Shown one piece after another: positions 43,802-51,910 of a stretch of 64,000 bases of DNA (position 1 is its first letter; every line of letters starts with the position of its first letter). The DNA lies in NCBI GenBank assembly GCA_023953905.1, contig JAMLJA010000023.1, positions 1-64,000 on the forward strand, written 5' to 3'. The notes under the pieces are model-generated. The model did no database searches. It had not been told where the DNA came from and saw only the letters and a list, made by a program, of their open reading frames with translations. Made by a program: the position numbers and the translations under genes. The DNA comes from Rhizobiaceae bacterium (GTDB taxonomy: Bacteria > Pseudomonadota > Alphaproteobacteria > Rhizobiales > Rhizobiaceae).

Positions 43802-44344
43802 CTATTCCTGACGGCAGTTGAGGCTGCCGATATAGGACGTGATGGCTGGCTCCCAACTGGACTCGGGCACAAACGCCCGGACAAGTGCAATGCCTTCATC
43901 CATGTCCGCCTCGACAAAAACCGATGAGGTGAGCGTTTCGGGAAGCTCCTTGCGCACGTCGATCATTTGCTCTGGTGTGACCACGACGAAATCAAGCGCA
44001 CGTTGCGTCGAGATGCGGTCGTTGAAGCTGTAGATATTCTGTCCGCTGCGATCATAGACCGAGACTGACCAGAACGGCACGTCGCCCTTGGCGGTTATGT
44101 GCGCATACCCATCTTCAAGATTGAAACGACAGGCGGCGACCTGAAAGAAAGGGTCGGCGGACCGATGAAGCACGTTGGCGACCCGCGTGTTGTCGATGCG
44201 CGTCATATTGAACATGTCAACCGAGCCTTCAAGGCGAGACCACGCATCACGCTCCGAAAAATCGGGCAGAAGCAGCAGGATCGCAATGTGGACAATTCCG
44301 GCGCCGACGACGCCAAGCGCAAGCGCGTAGAGCAGCTTATGCAT
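43802..44344 (-). CDS. DUF1254 domain protein, membrane-anchored
   Basis: A 180-residue protein with one N-terminal transmembrane helix (LLYALALGVVGAGIVHIAILLLL) and a periplasmic DUF1254-type domain: FFQVAACRFNLEDGYAHI, FWSVSVYDRSGQNIYSFNDR and DFVVVTPEQM. The usual DUF1254 proteins are about 450 residues and carry DUF1254 and DUF1214 together; here the two are separate genes. It overlaps the DUF1214 gene by 8 bp. The function is unknown. Confidence 0.83.
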   Translation of the reverse strand: MHKLLYALALGVVGAGIVHIAILLLLPDFSERDAWSRLEGSVDMFNMTRIDNTRVANVLHRSADPFFQVAACRFNLEDGYAHITAKGDVPFWSVSVYDRSGQNIYSFNDRISTQRALDFVVVTPEQMIDVRKELPETLTSSVFVEADMDEGIALVRAFVPESSWEPAITSYIGSLNCRQE

Positions 44345-44921
44345 CGCAGTCTTTCCGGAGAACCTGCGGCAACTCGATATCCGAAAAGTTCTTTCCGCCA
44401 GTCAGCGACGTGTCATACAGGGTGAGCACGATGACCGCTTCGCCTTTTCCGGATGTTTCAAGCCAGTTTCCTGGGCTGGCATGCGGACTGACGGTGATGG
44501 AGACCCCATTGCCGGGCAGCCGCAAAACTGCCTGCGACTGCACGGCTGCGGGCCGCACGAACGGATTGGTGATCGGTGCCAGCGCCGCGTCAGCAGCAAA
44601 AAGGGTCCAGAAACGCGCCTGAGGTATCGTGCCCTCGATCACATAGGTGCACTCGCGGCGCAGGCCCTCTCCGGAGGAATCAGTGGAGGCCGTGAAGGTC
44701 AGACCTTCCGCCCGGCCAAGGACCAGAATTCCCTCGCGTGCCACCCGCGCCTTTGAGTAGGGATCGGACTCTGCGCTGCCGAGATCGGGATAACTGGTCC
44801 AGACACCGACCGTCTGGCTGCCGAACCCGTGCTCGACATCCAGCGCATACCATACGCTCGCCGCACCACCGAAGATCGCGATGGCAATGGCAAGTATGGC
44901 GGAAACAATCGTGGTGAACAT
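44337..44921 (-). CDS. DUF1214 domain protein, membrane-anchored
   Basis: A 194-residue protein with an N-terminal membrane helix (SAILAIAIAIFGGAASVWYAL) and a DUF1214 domain including RFWTLFAADAA, VLRLPGNGVSITVSPHASPGNWLETSG and a C-terminal segment ending with Cys. A TTG at 44975 would add 18 polar residues; the ATG at 44921 starts directly before the helix and is preferred. With the DUF1254 gene it makes a split version of the two-domain protein. It begins 80 bp downstream of the penicillin-binding protein gene. Confidence 0.82.
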   Translation of the reverse strand: MFTTIVSAILAIAIAIFGGAASVWYALDVEHGFGSQTVGVWTSYPDLGSAESDPYSKARVAREGILVLGRAEGLTFTASTDSSGEGLRRECTYVIEGTIPQARFWTLFAADAALAPITNPFVRPAAVQSQAVLRLPGNGVSITVSPHASPGNWLETSGKGEAVIVLTLYDTSLTGGKNFSDIELPQVLRKDCDA

Positions 44922-45001
44922 GCTCTGGCCGGTTACCGGTCGTGAGTTCTCGGTTTTGCCTTGCCGGGAGGGCAAGGGCAGGCGGGTAACGACAGGCGCG
45001 C

Positions 45002-47152
45002 CTAGAGGCGCGACAGTCTTTGCGTCGGTGGTGGTGCGTCAATGACGGGAGCGTTGCCAAACGCCTTGCTCATCTGTCGAAGCAGGCGTGTCATTGCCGC
45101 TGAAAGAACCTGAGGGCGTTCGGATTCGGCGGTATTCCCGTCAGCTCCATCTTGTGAACCGGCTTTCGCGATCGCCGCGGGCTTTTTGCCAGGCGTATCA
45201 TCCACGCCGGGGATCGGCTTCAATTCGATGTTCTGATGCGCGTAGGTCATCATACGTTGCCAGGCCATCGCGGGAAGCGAGCCTCCCGTCATGTTCCGTG
45301 TCGTTGAAAAATCGTCGTTGCCAAGCCAGACAGCCGCCGTGAAATTTCCGGTGAACCCGACATACCAGGCATCGCGATAGGATTGCGTCGTTCCGGTCTT
45401 GCCAGCCGAGCGGATGCCGTCAAGCGCGGCGCGGCGCGCCGTGCCCCATTCGGGAACCTGCACCAGCATGGAGTTCATTTCGGCTACGGATTTCTCCGAC
45501 AGAACCCGATGCGGTGGCGTCGCATCGCGGTCATGCTCCCAGATCACCTGTCCACCATGGGTCATGACCTGGGATATGCCGTAGCGCTGGCCCGCATATC
45601 CGCCATTGGCGAACACGCTGTAGCCCGTCGCCTGATCCATGACTGTCATGCCGGAGGTGCCGAGCACCATGGTCTTGTGCGATTCAAGAGCCGATTCCAC
45701 ACCCATTGCCTCGGCCATCGCCTTGATGGGAGGGATCGAGAGATGATCCTTGGCAAGGCGTACCGGAACAGTGTTGACGGATTTCACCAGGGCGGTCGTC
45801 AGCGTCATGCGGCCTGAATAGCTGCGCCCGTAATTCTTGGGCTGCCAGCCGTTCCAGTTGATCGGTCCGTCGGAAATAACGGAATCGGGCGTGAAGCCGG
45901 CCTCCATCGCCGTCGCATACACATAGGGTTTGAAGGACGAGCCCGCCTGCCGCAGCGCTTGCGTGGCGCGGTTGAACTGGCTCTGGCCATAGTCGCGCCC
46001 TCCCACAATCGCGCGCACTGCGCCATTGGTCTCGATCAGCACGATGGCGCCTTCGCTGACGCCATACTGGCTGCCATAGGTCCTGAGGTGATATTCCAGC
46101 GTTTCCTCGGCGGCGCGCTGCAGGCCAAGGTCGATGGTGGTGCGGGCGACCATGGTTCGGGCGCCCTTCTTCTGTCCGATTTCCTTGGCCTGCTCGAAAG
46201 CCCAATCGAGGAAATAGTCAGGGCTCTTGGTCGTGCCGCGATCCACGACATCGGCGGGATGCAGGCGCGCCGAGAGCACCTGTCCCTCGGTCAGGAAACC
46301 ACCCTGCACCATATTGGTCAGCACCTCGTTGGCACGGGCGCGCGCGGCGGGCAGGTTGATGTGCGGCGCATAGCGGGCAGGGGCCTTGAACAGGCCCGCC
46401 AGCATCGCCGCCTCCGCCAGACTGACATCCTTGACGTTCTTGCTGAAATAGAAATCCGCTGCGGCCGCGATGCCGAAGGTGCCACCGCCCATATAGGCGC
46501 GGTCGAGGTAAAGCTGCAAGATCTCCTTCTTGGAGAGGTTCATCTCCAGCCAGACGGACAGGAAGGCTTCCTTGATCTTGCGTTCGACGGTGCGCTCGCT
46601 GGACAGGAAGAGGTTCTTGGCGAGCTGCTGAGACAGCGTCGAGCCGCCCTGAACCACGGAATTCGCCCGCAGATTCTCAGTGATCGCACGCGCGAGCCCG
46701 AAGAAATCTATGCCGTAATGCTGAAAGAAGCGCCGATCCTCTGTCGCAAGCACGGCGTTGATGACATTTTCTGGCATCTCGTCGACGGGTACGGAATCGA
46801 GCTGAAACACACCGCGCCGTCCAATCTCGTTCCCATAGCGGTCTAGGAAGGTGACGGCGAAATCGCCTTGTGTCCGCCAGTCGCCCTTGGTCGCCTCGAA
46901 GGCAGGCATGGCCAGCGCGAGCATCAGCACGCAACCGACGGTGCCGAGCGTAAAACCTTCCGAAAGAAGCTCCACCACCCAGCGGCGAAAACCCGTCAGG
47001 CGGAAGCGCCGGAAGAAGATGGTCATCGATTCCCATAACTGGGAAAACCAGAAGCCTGCGTTCCAGACGGACGAATCGATCCAGGCATCAAGCGCCAGCA
47101 TGCGCGATGCAAAGGCTCCTCTCGATTTGCCGCCTTTCAACGGACTATTCAT
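45002..47152 (-). CDS. Class A penicillin-binding protein (PBP1-type)
   Basis: Bifunctional murein synthase that polymerises and cross-links peptidoglycan at the inner membrane. The 716-residue protein has a membrane helix at ~70-90, a glycosyltransferase (GT51) domain with VLATEDRRFFQHYGID and GGSTLSQQLAKNLFLS, and a transpeptidase domain with the SxxK serine in AGSSFKPYVYA, the SxN in KSVNTVPVRLA, and KTGTTQ. The long basic N-terminus before the helix (about 70 residues) is cytoplasmic. PBP1A versus PBP1C type cannot be settled by eye. Confidence 0.93.
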   Translation of the reverse strand: MNSPLKGGKSRGAFASRMLALDAWIDSSVWNAGFWFSQLWESMTIFFRRFRLTGFRRWVVELLSEGFTLGTVGCVLMLALAMPAFEATKGDWRTQGDFAVTFLDRYGNEIGRRGVFQLDSVPVDEMPENVINAVLATEDRRFFQHYGIDFFGLARAITENLRANSVVQGGSTLSQQLAKNLFLSSERTVERKIKEAFLSVWLEMNLSKKEILQLYLDRAYMGGGTFGIAAAADFYFSKNVKDVSLAEAAMLAGLFKAPARYAPHINLPAARARANEVLTNMVQGGFLTEGQVLSARLHPADVVDRGTTKSPDYFLDWAFEQAKEIGQKKGARTMVARTTIDLGLQRAAEETLEYHLRTYGSQYGVSEGAIVLIETNGAVRAIVGGRDYGQSQFNRATQALRQAGSSFKPYVYATAMEAGFTPDSVISDGPINWNGWQPKNYGRSYSGRMTLTTALVKSVNTVPVRLAKDHLSIPPIKAMAEAMGVESALESHKTMVLGTSGMTVMDQATGYSVFANGGYAGQRYGISQVMTHGGQVIWEHDRDATPPHRVLSEKSVAEMNSMLVQVPEWGTARRAALDGIRSAGKTGTTQSYRDAWYVGFTGNFTAAVWLGNDDFSTTRNMTGGSLPAMAWQRMMTYAHQNIELKPIPGVDDTPGKKPAAIAKAGSQDGADGNTAESERPQVLSAAMTRLLRQMSKAFGNAPVIDAPPPTQRLSRL

Positions 47153-47515
47153 CCGTCAGCCGTCCCACCCGTCGTCAACGTCCAACCCTGATCTGCCATG
47201 AAGGCGCTTTCAGGGCGAGCCGTGGCCTCCCTCTCACTGGACATGTGGCGGATTACGTCAATTGGAGCAAGGAAAAAGGGGCTGGCCCATTGGCACCGAC
47301 ATTATCGCGCGATCCGTTGTTTTTGGCCGGACCCAGCGTGGCGAAACACGGCAAGCGTACCTATCTACACGAACATGTGACCATGCGGCATCGTTGATGC
47401 TCGCCGAGCGGGCCCGGTGCCGGCGAGGGAGCCTGGTGCGGGTCACTGCGAGACAATAAGGCGGAGCGTGGCCCGAAAGTGGCGACGCGACGCAGACATC
47501 AAAGGGACATGGATC
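47153..47515. other. Intergenic region between PBP and aldo/keto reductase genes
   Basis: A 363-bp divergent promoter region. GC content is high and short ORFs here have no features. No clear promoter box, RNA structure or repeat was found. Confidence 0.3.
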
Positions 47516-48511
47516 ATGAGCCTCAGCAGACGCAAACTCGGAAGTCAGGGACTCGACGTGTCGGCAATCGGCCTTGGCTGCATGGGCATGAGCCAGTCCT
47601 ACGGACCGGCCGACGAGGCCGAATCCATCGCCACCCTTCACCATGCCATCGAACTTGGCTGCGATTTCTTCGACACGGCCGAGATCTACGGCCCCTTCAC
47701 CAATGAGGAACTGCTCGGGCGCGCGTTCCGCGACCGCCGGGACAAGGTCACCATCGCCACGAAATTCGGCTTCGGCATCGAAAACGGCAAGCAGATCTTT
47801 GGCAAGCAGGACAGCCGGCCCGCACACATCCGTGAGGTCGTCGAGGCGTCGCTCAAACGCCTGCAGACCGATCATATCGACCTTCTCTACCAGCACCGTG
47901 TCGATCCCGACGTGCCGATCGAGGATGTGGCGGGAGCCGTTCGCGATCTCATCGACGCCGGAAAGGTGCGCTTCTTCGGCCTCTCGGAAGCGGGCGTGAA
48001 GAACATTCGCCGCGCGCATGCGGTGCAGCCGGTCTCCGCGCTGCAGAGCGAATATTCGCTTTGGGAGCGCAATCTGGAAGAGGAGATCATCCCTGTTCTG
48101 CGCGAACTCGGTATCGGGCTGGTGCCGTTCTCGCCGCTGGGGCGCGGCTTCCTGACCGGTGCCGCAAAGGCTGCGGAAGACTATCCCGAAGGCGATTATC
48201 GCCGCATCGACCCGCGCTATCAGGGCGAGAATTTCACGGCCAATGTCGCCGCCGCCGCGACCGTCCGCGATATTGCCGAAGTCAAGGGCGCCAAGCCCGG
48301 CCAGATCGCCATTGCATGGATCCTGCACAAGGGCGACGACATCGTGCCGATCCCAGGCACCAAGCGCCGCGCCTATCTTGAGGAAAACGTCGCCGCTGCC
48401 GCCATCCGGCTGAGCGCCGACGACATGGCATCACTCGACGCGGCAATGGCGCCCGGACGCGTCAAGGGCGAGCGCTACAACAAGGTGATGATGGGCACTG
48501 TCGATAGGTGA
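47516..48511 (+). CDS. Aldo/keto reductase
   Basis: NADPH-dependent reductase of aldehydes and ketones, a 331-residue TIM barrel. Motifs are LGCMGMSQSYGPADEAESI (which carries the AKR start), FFDTAEIYGPFTNEELLG with the catalytic Asp and Tyr, KVTIATKFGF with the catalytic Lys, DLLYQHRVDPDVP with His, and IPGTKRRAYLEEN binding the cofactor. The pattern is that of the YajO/AKR13-like group. The frame opens at 47417; the ATG at 47516 matches the usual MxxRxLGxQGL start. The substrate is unknown. Confidence 0.92.
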   Translation: MSLSRRKLGSQGLDVSAIGLGCMGMSQSYGPADEAESIATLHHAIELGCDFFDTAEIYGPFTNEELLGRAFRDRRDKVTIATKFGFGIENGKQIFGKQDSRPAHIREVVEASLKRLQTDHIDLLYQHRVDPDVPIEDVAGAVRDLIDAGKVRFFGLSEAGVKNIRRAHAVQPVSALQSEYSLWERNLEEEIIPVLRELGIGLVPFSPLGRGFLTGAAKAAEDYPEGDYRRIDPRYQGENFTANVAAAATVRDIAEVKGAKPGQIAIAWILHKGDDIVPIPGTKRRAYLEENVAAAAIRLSADDMASLDAAMAPGRVKGERYNKVMMGTVDR

Positions 48512-48517
48512 GGCGGA

Positions 48518-48533
48518 CGGTGTCACCCAAATC
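48518..48533. repeat. Left copy of 16-bp imperfect direct repeat
   Basis: CGGTGTCACCCAAATC, just after the aldo/keto reductase stop. It differs in one base from CGGTGTCACCCTAATC at 49678-49693. The two copies bracket an AT-richer stretch holding one foreign-looking gene. Confidence 0.55.
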
Positions 48534-48620
48534 ATTCAAGAGGTGACGAAGCTCTAAACAGGCGCCAGATGACAGGCTCGTGAGCGGGTCGCGCGGAGCC
48601 ATTACGCATGGGAGAAAAGT

Positions 48621-48797
48621 GTAATTGGCCGCATCGCGCTCGAGATCACCAATGCAGAGGGCGCGTTAGACCTGTTGCGCTTGGCCAACGTAAAGGGCCT
48701 GACCTATAGGCGGATTGGTGAAGCCGGTCGCGCCTACGCAGAAGTGGATGGCGTTCATACGATGTCGAACGAAGCACAGCTTCTAGCGCTTCTTTGA
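48621..48797 (+). pseudogene. Short coding-like remnant
   Basis: The frame from about 48621 to TGA at 48795-48797 reads as a sensible soluble peptide (VIGRIALEITNAEG, LTYRRIGEAGRAYAEVDG, SNEAQLLALL) with protein-like composition, but it has no ATG, GTG or TTG start. An ATG at 48608 is one base out of frame, so a start-proximal frameshift could have inactivated a small gene. The family is not recognised. It lies inside the direct-repeat-bracketed island. Confidence 0.3.
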
Positions 48798-48923
48798 ACG
48801 ACCCTTCTCGCTTTTCGGCTCTTTCGCCATCACCGGTTCCTGTTTAGGATTCGATGGAAACGAGAGAGCCTGGCGAAGGGCCTGATCGCGACGACGCGCG
48901 GTATCTTAATGGGGAGAGGTCGG

Positions 48924-49553
48924 ATGTCTCGTGGCGGTTCTCGGGGAAAGCAAAAACCATCGTTAAGTGACCTTTCTCGAAGCGAACTGACGATTGAGGA
49001 ACTAGAACTCTGGAAGCAAGAATTGAGTTCCGGCACCGATCGAGCGTGTGCGCTTGTGGCAGCTGCGTATCTCGATCATGTACTTCAAACGGCGATCAAG
49101 TCTTACTTCAGGGCCGACTTCGAGCCGAATGACGCAAATGAGGTTTTCTCTAAGCCACAAGCGCCACTCTCTTCCCTATCCGGTAAAATAGACGTCGCTT
49201 TTGCTCTAGCACATTTTGGGTCGAAGGAGCGGGGAGACCTTCACGCAATACGCCGAATTCGGAATGCTTTCGCTCATTCTCCCCGTCCGATTGAATTTAC
49301 CCACGATCTAATCGCCCTCGAATGCAACAAGCTGTCTGTAGAGGCAGGGTACGCCAGTCCCAACGCGTCCTCTCACAGAGAAAAATTCATTCTGAGATGC
49401 CTTGATTTGGTGTTGACCATCCAAACCAAATCGCAATCAATTTGGGAATCGAAGGTAAGAGAAATAAGAAAGAAGATTGATGGTTTATCGAACTTTCGTG
49501 ACAGTATTCGAGATCCGTCAAACCCTCTCAATCCCCTCTATAACAAGAAATAG
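48924..49553 (+). CDS. MltR/HEPN-like protein in an AT-richer island
   Basis: A 209-residue helical protein. Residues ~25-160 resemble MltR-type (mannitol repressor family) helical domains: RACALVAAAYLDHVLQTAI, then LSSLSGKIDVAFALAHFG, and IRRIRNAFAHS. The last contains R113-N114-x3-H118, which is the Rx4H motif with a polar residue after Arg typical of HEPN ribonucleases and their relatives. The C-terminus is basic. GAGAGG precedes ATG 48924, preferred to 48909. Codon use is far more AT-rich than neighbours, suggesting transfer. A toxin or defence role is possible, but no antitoxin partner is adjacent. Confidence 0.7.
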   Translation: MSRGGSRGKQKPSLSDLSRSELTIEELELWKQELSSGTDRACALVAAAYLDHVLQTAIKSYFRADFEPNDANEVFSKPQAPLSSLSGKIDVAFALAHFGSKERGDLHAIRRIRNAFAHSPRPIEFTHDLIALECNKLSVEAGYASPNASSHREKFILRCLDLVLTIQTKSQSIWESKVREIRKKIDGLSNFRDSIRDPSNPLNPLYNKK

Positions 49554-49815
49554 ACTTAACTGAATTTCAACGGCTAACACGAAACATACACCGATAAATT
49601 CCCACCCGTTGTGCATTAGGCGACTCGAGCCTCTCATTATAGAACGGGGCCGCGTTCATTCCTGCCTCTATCGTTCCCGGTGTCACCCTAATCTCGGCGT
49701 CATCATTAATAATAGGAGCCTTCCTGGCTCATCGTTCTCAGTGTTTCCGCCTGTCGTTCAGGCTATTTGTACCACACCGATTCGGCTGCGCCACGTATAA
49801 CTAGGAAAATAGTCC
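49554..49815. other. Intergenic AT-rich region ahead of the GTA operon
   Basis: A 262-bp region without a supported gene; it includes the right direct-repeat copy. Composition changes from AT-rich to GC-rich across it, so the edge of the inserted island probably lies near 49700-49800. Confidence 0.4.
49678..49693. repeat. Right copy of 16-bp imperfect direct repeat
   Basis: CGGTGTCACCCTAATC, one mismatch from the copy at 48518-48533. It lies 125 bp after the HEPN-like gene and about 365 bp ahead of the GTA operon. Confidence 0.55.
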
Positions 49816-50058
49816 TTGACGGCGTGACGGTGGTTTGATAGGTTCTGGCTACAGTCGGAAAAGTGTGGCTGACACGGTTGGCACCGCTTCGGTGGCTGAG
49901 AGCAAGCGGCTGGGGCCCCTGCCTGCGAAGAGATTTCACAAGTCCTGAAGAGTGTGACGCGAACCGGGCGCCGGTGCGCTGTCGCTTCATGGCGTGGGCG
50001 CTGCGGGTGCGGGCAGGAGCCGGCGGCAGAGTTGGAAAAAATTCATGGAGATGCTGAC
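49816..50058 (+). promoter_or_regulatory. Candidate GTA promoter and GC-rich leader
   Basis: TTGACG (49816-49821) is a good -35 hexamer, with possible -10 elements around 49837-49844 (GATAGG/TAGGTT) that are weak; a weak promoter would fit a gene needing an activator. About 200 bp of GC-rich leader follow before the g1 start, with several potential stems in 49960-50030. In Caulobacter GTA transcription depends on activation and anti-termination in the leader. Function here is inferred from position. Confidence 0.4.
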
Positions 50059-50634
50059 GTGACGATGACCGCTGAGAACCGGTGGTTGGAAATCCGCGCG
50101 CTCTATGAGGGCGGCGCGGCCAACTGCGAAAGGCTGGCGATCATCTCCGGTCTGACGGCCAAACGGATCGAACGGCGGTCTGCGCAGGAGGGTTGGACGT
50201 CGCCGGAAGATGGCGACGCGGCCCGCTTCGGGCGAATTCGCGGCCTGCAGGAGATCGCGCTCGCCGAAGTCGACGCATCGATGGAGGCGCGGCAGGGCAA
50301 GGGATTCGACAAGACGCGCATGGAGACGGCGGCGTCGGCGCTGAAGATCGTGGAAAAGCTTCTGGATACGGAGCGTGCGTCGACGCTGGCACGCCAGCAG
50401 GCAGAGCGCGCACGGCTCGCCGAACGCGATGAAGCCGAACGCGCCCGCGCAGGCGCGGCGCACAAACAAGAAGACGCGGAAAACGCGCGGAAGGAACAAG
50501 AAGAGCGAGATGCCGAAATCGCCAGAATTCTCGAAAGCATCGAAAAGCAGATCGACCTCATCGCCAGAAGCTACGCATGCGAGCTGGCAGGACATTCGCA
50601 GGGACGCGAGGAAGGTGGCGCTGGTCGCGGATGA
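50059..50634 (+). CDS. GTA small terminase-like protein (g1)
   Basis: Probably helps start DNA packaging with the large terminase. The 191-residue protein has an N-terminal helix-turn-helix-like part (ENRWLEIRALYEGGAANCERL, LTAKRIERRSAQEGW) and a C-terminal coiled coil, highly charged (LARQQAERARLAERDEAERA, EEERDAEIARILESIEKQ-like repeats to ~residue 175). The position directly before the large terminase and this shape fit RcGTA g1. The frame is open back to 49954, but GTG at 50059 has GGAG 8 bases upstream. It overlaps the start of g2 by about 125 bp. Confidence 0.8.
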   Translation: MTMTAENRWLEIRALYEGGAANCERLAIISGLTAKRIERRSAQEGWTSPEDGDAARFGRIRGLQEIALAEVDASMEARQGKGFDKTRMETAASALKIVEKLLDTERASTLARQQAERARLAERDEAERARAGAAHKQEDAENARKEQEERDAEIARILESIEKQIDLIARSYACELAGHSQGREEGGAGRG

Positions 50635-51859
50635 GTGGATCCGGCATGCGCGACCCGAACAATATTGCTTCCGGAGGTTTCCAGACATCTGGCTGGTGCT
50701 TGGCGGGCGCGGCGCGGGAAAGACGCGGGTCGGCGCCGAATGGGTCAACGCCATGGTGCGTGGGCTGCCGACTTTCGCGAACGGGGTGCGCCACGGTCTG
50801 ATCGCGCTGGTTGGCGAGACGCTGGCCGACGTCCGCGAGGTGATGATCGACGGGCCATCGGGCATTGCGACGATCTCGCGGCATGACCGGCCGCGCTTCG
50901 AACTCGGCCGCAGACGGCTGGTCTGGGCCAACGGGGCGGTGGCGCAGATCTTCTCTTCAGAAGATCCGGAGAGCCTGCGCGGGCCGCAATTCGATGCGGC
51001 ATGGTGCGACGAGGCGGGCAAGTGGAAACATGCCGAGGCCTGTTTCGACATGTTGCAGTTCGGGTTGAGGCTGGGCAGCCGCAGGCCGCGTCAGGTGGTG
51101 ACGACGACGCCGCGCGCAACGCCGCTGATGCGACGCCTGCTTGCCGATCCAAGCGTGGTCGTCACCCGGATGGCCACGCGCGACAACGCGGCAAACCTGG
51201 CGTCGGGTTTCGTTGATGCCGTCGAGCGGCGCTATGCGGGCACGCGGCTTGGCCGTCAGGAACTCGACGGCGAGCTGATCGAGGACCGGGAAGACGCGTT
51301 GTGGACGCGGACTTCGCTGGAAGCGGCCTTCGCGGGCGATGTGCCCGAGATGAAGCGAATCGTCGTGGCGGTGGACCCGCCCGCGACGTCTCGCAAGACA
51401 TCGGATGCCTGCGGGATCGTGGCGGCCGGACTGACCGAAGACGGCCAGATCGTGGTGTTGGCTGACGCGTCGATGCGCGCCGCGCAGCCCCACGCCTGGG
51501 CCGGAGCGGCCGTGTCGCTCTATCACCGGCTGCAGGCAGATTGCCTCGTGGCCGAGGTGAACCAGGGCGGCGACATGGTGACGAGCGTCATTCGCAGCGT
51601 GGACGGAACGGTGCCGGTGCGGGCCGTCAGGGCAAGGCGGGGCAAGTGGACACGGGCCGAGCCGGTGGCGCTCCTCTACGCGCAGGGCCGGGTCAGGCAT
51701 GCCGGGCGCTTTGCCGAACTTGAGGACGAAATGTGCGACTTCGGCCCGAACGGGCTGTCGAACGGACGCTCGCCGGACCGCGTGGACGCGCTGGTCTGGG
51801 CGGTGACGGAACTGACGGGCGAACGCGACGCCGAGCCGCGTGTGCGCGGGCTGGGTTGA
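50510..51859 (+). CDS. GTA large terminase (g2)
   Basis: Motor ATPase and nuclease that pumps host DNA into the particle. The 449-residue protein has Walker A in LVLGGRGAGKTRVGAEW, Walker B at QFDAAWCDEAGKW, the motor coupling motif VVTTTPRATP, and nuclease-domain acidic residues in IVVAVDPPATSRKTSDACG and GRSPDRVDALVWAV. It belongs to the Terminase_6 type found in GTAs. The frame opens at 50375; ATG 50510 is the best start within g1. GTA terminases package without sequence-specific cutting, which fits generalised gene transfer. Confidence 0.93.
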   Translation: MPKSPEFSKASKSRSTSSPEATHASWQDIRRDARKVALVADEWIRHARPEQYCFRRFPDIWLVLGGRGAGKTRVGAEWVNAMVRGLPTFANGVRHGLIALVGETLADVREVMIDGPSGIATISRHDRPRFELGRRRLVWANGAVAQIFSSEDPESLRGPQFDAAWCDEAGKWKHAEACFDMLQFGLRLGSRRPRQVVTTTPRATPLMRRLLADPSVVVTRMATRDNAANLASGFVDAVERRYAGTRLGRQELDGELIEDREDALWTRTSLEAAFAGDVPEMKRIVVAVDPPATSRKTSDACGIVAAGLTEDGQIVVLADASMRAAQPHAWAGAAVSLYHRLQADCLVAEVNQGGDMVTSVIRSVDGTVPVRAVRARRGKWTRAEPVALLYAQGRVRHAGRFAELEDEMCDFGPNGLSNGRSPDRVDALVWAVTELTGERDAEPRVRGLG

Positions 51860-51910
51860 ACGCGGTTCGGGTTGAAAGCCGGCCGGCGCAACAAACAAAA
51901 GGATACCAAA

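Noticed and set aside
49954..50058. N-terminal extension of g1 to 49954
   Set aside because: The extra residues are Arg/Gly/Cys-rich without family character, while GTG at 50059 has a GGAG site at 8 bases.
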